Shown here one piece after another: positions 62,793-64,000 of a stretch of 64,000 nucleotides of DNA. A program made the position numbers and the translations under genes. Origin of the DNA: Bacteroidota bacterium. Lineage in GTDB: Bacteria > Bacteroidota > Ignavibacteria > UBA10030 > UBA8401. Location of the stretch: contig JAUXTU010000121.1 in assembly GCA_030679145.1 (NCBI GenBank), forward strand, positions 1 through 64,000. Direction: 5' to 3'. A model generated the notes under the pieces. It was not told the DNA's origin, searched no databases, and saw nothing but the letters and a program-made list of their open reading frames with translations. Numbering within the stretch: position 1 is the first letter of the stretch; every line of letters starts with the position of its first letter.

Positions 62793-63395
62793 TCATTCCG
62801 CATTTGTGGAAGTGAAAAAATTTCTGTTGTAATGATTCATTGTCTTTTGAATTCCCGTTTCAATCCAACTGACACACGCATCGTGTGTATGGTTGAGAAG
62901 TTGAGGAAGAAGTTTCTCTTCGTCTGTATCGAATCGGGAAAGAACGTAATCAGCCATTGATTCGTGAGTATGTTCAGTCGATCCCGTCTTGCCTCCGACA
63001 CCAATTCTTAATCGAGGAACAAGATCATTTTCCAACTGGTAAATGATTGACGACAGTCCGTTATGTCCGCCGTCGCTTCCTTTTGGTCGTAAACGCAATG
63101 TCCCAAATGGTATCTGAAAATCATCATAGACAATAAGAAAATCAGCAGCTGCTAATTCGTATTTTTGAAAGATTTCACGAACTGCAATGCCGCTATTATT
63201 CATATATGTCTGTGGCATAACAAACAACAGAGATTCTTCTGCGAACGAAGTTTGATAACATTCATACAGCGAATTCCCTTCAAAGTGTTTTGCTTTGAGT
63301 TTATCAATCAAAAATTCTATCGCAAGAAAACCAATGTTATGCCGGGTGAATCTGTAACGATTTCCAGGATTTCCTAAACCGACGATACATTTCAC
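62793..63395 (-). CDS. pth: Peptidyl-tRNA hydrolase
   Basis: 200 residues. It recycles peptidyl-tRNAs dropped from ribosomes. The start CIVGLGNPGNRYRFTRHNIGF carries the catalytic His19; MPQTYMNNSG, VYDDFQIPFG and GGHNGL are conserved. It lies 35 bases downstream of the L25 gene, an order common in bacteria. Confidence 0.97.
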   Translation of the reverse strand: MKCIVGLGNPGNRYRFTRHNIGFLAIEFLIDKLKAKHFEGNSLYECYQTSFAEESLLFVMPQTYMNNSGIAVREIFQKYELAAADFLIVYDDFQIPFGTLRLRPKGSDGGHNGLSSIIYQLENDLVPRLRIGVGGKTGSTEHTHESMADYVLSRFDTDEEKLLPQLLNHTHDACVSWIETGIQKTMNHYNRNFFTSTNAE

Positions 63396-63430
63396 GGAGA
63401 TACTCCGTTGTCAAAGAACATTTTGAGACA

Positions 63431-64000
63431 TTATTTTTTTGCTGGTGCTGCTTCGCCTTCAACAGGTTTTTTGCCTTTAGCTATCACTTCAGGTTCAGCT
63501 GCGACTACTGGTGCTGCTGCGGCATCAACTGCTGTTCCAGGAACAGCAGGAACTTCCTCTTTAATTACTGTCGGCGGTACAACTGCAACTACCGCACTCG
63601 CAGCGTTATCAAGGATACGTACGTTATCGATCTTGATATCTCGAACGTGAATGGAGTCATTCATTCCGAGTTCTGCAACCTGTAATACAATTTGTTCAGG
63701 AATAAATTTTGGCAAACATGAAACACGCACCTTGTGCATGATATGCTGCAACGTACCGCCATCTTTTACGCCTTTTGGACTGCCGATCAAGACAACAGGG
63801 ATCTGAACGGTCAATTCTTCGTTTTCCTTTACACCTTGAAGATCGAAGTGAACCGGGCGATCGGTGATAGGGTCGAACTGTACATCACGAAGAATGCAAG
63901 TCTTATTTTCGCCATTATCCAATTTCAAATTGATAAGATGCGTATTGGAAGTATAGATCAATGGTTTCATTGCAAGCGGTGTTGCAGTGATATTGATATT
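63431..64000 (-). CDS. rplY: 50S ribosomal protein L25 (general stress protein Ctc form), start outside the window
   Basis: The frame is open through the right edge of the window, so the start is missing; at least 189 residues are visible. The end of the 5S rRNA-binding L25 domain (RDVQFDPITDRPVHFDLQGV) is followed by the TL5/CTC C-terminal beta domain (VQIPVVLIGSPKGVKDGGTLQH, LPKFIPEQIVLQVAELGMNDSIHVRDI) and an Ala/Pro/Val-rich tail ending GEAAPAKK. An ATG at 63968-63970 is inside the L25 domain and is not the true start. Confidence 0.93.
   Translation of the reverse strand, partial: NINITATPLAMKPLIYTSNTHLINLKLDNGENKTCILRDVQFDPITDRPVHFDLQGVKENEELTVQIPVVLIGSPKGVKDGGTLQHIMHKVRVSCLPKFIPEQIVLQVAELGMNDSIHVRDIKIDNVRILDNAASAVVAVVPPTVIKEEVPAVPGTAVDAAAAPVVAAEPEVIAKGKKPVEGEAAPAKK

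Overview
The window is ordinary chromosomal DNA, AT-rich by eye, from a bacterium of the Bacteroidota/Chlorobi superphylum, most likely a free-living member of the Ignavibacteria. Two large secreted proteins end in a C-terminal block with the core FPNPFNPSTTI or YPNPFNPSTTI, the type IX secretion/FlgD-like sorting domain typical of that lineage. Shine-Dalgarno sites (AGGAGG, GGAG) and sigma70-like promoters of the form TTGACT-N17-TATATT are present, which argues against the Bacteroidia proper. TTG and GTG starts are frequent. Almost every gene is a recognisable core gene. I see no insertion sequence, prophage, integrase or CRISPR array.

Layout. 3-4968 (+): two tandem family 31 glycoside hydrolases (the first cut by the window edge) and a small lipoprotein. 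4994-11290 (-): DUF1801 protein, ruvA, ruvC, recJ, the RNase P RNA gene rnpB, RNase HI, a coiled-coil zinc-ribbon protein and a Nif3-like protein. 11557-19628 (+): psd-pssA (phosphatidylethanolamine synthesis), purS-purQ, tatA, gatA, sucD, ndk, a Nudix hydrolase, a NamZ-type exo-muramidase and mgsA. 19682-22567 (-): cystathionine gamma-lyase/synthase, a small unknown gene and cystathionine beta-synthase, i.e. a transsulfuration pair.

22720-36166 (+): plsY (interrupted by an in-frame TGA), a DegP-like protease, purB, a HicB/HicA pair, aldehyde dehydrogenase and lysine 6-aminotransferase (together a route from lysine to 2-aminoadipate), nadE, rsmI, then three exported proteins: a GH10-like hydrolase, a beta-propeller protein and an N-acetylmuramoyl-alanine amidase. 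36274-42004 (+): tRNA-Arg(CCT), proS, dnaE and trxA. 42137-47023 (+): a compact pilus/type II secretion-like module (GspF, GspE and three MG-starting, pilin-like proteins without a classical prepilin peptidase site), followed by a YD-repeat-like protein.

48855-59930 (+): aspS, a two-gene AtuA (DUF1446) unit, prfB with its programmed +1 frameshift, a LolC/LolE/LolD-type lipoprotein exporter, groES-groEL under a CIRCE operator, and an M24 peptidase. 59972-64000 (-): argH, then rplI, rpsR, rpsF, pth and the start-truncated L25/CTC gene, which form a translation cluster.

Points that deserve attention are the in-frame TGA in plsY, the atypical pilin-like module, a terminator-like hairpin directly ahead of the Nif3 gene, a structured leader ahead of the GH10-like gene, low-complexity tails on SucD and S18, and several families of interspersed palindromes at gene ends.
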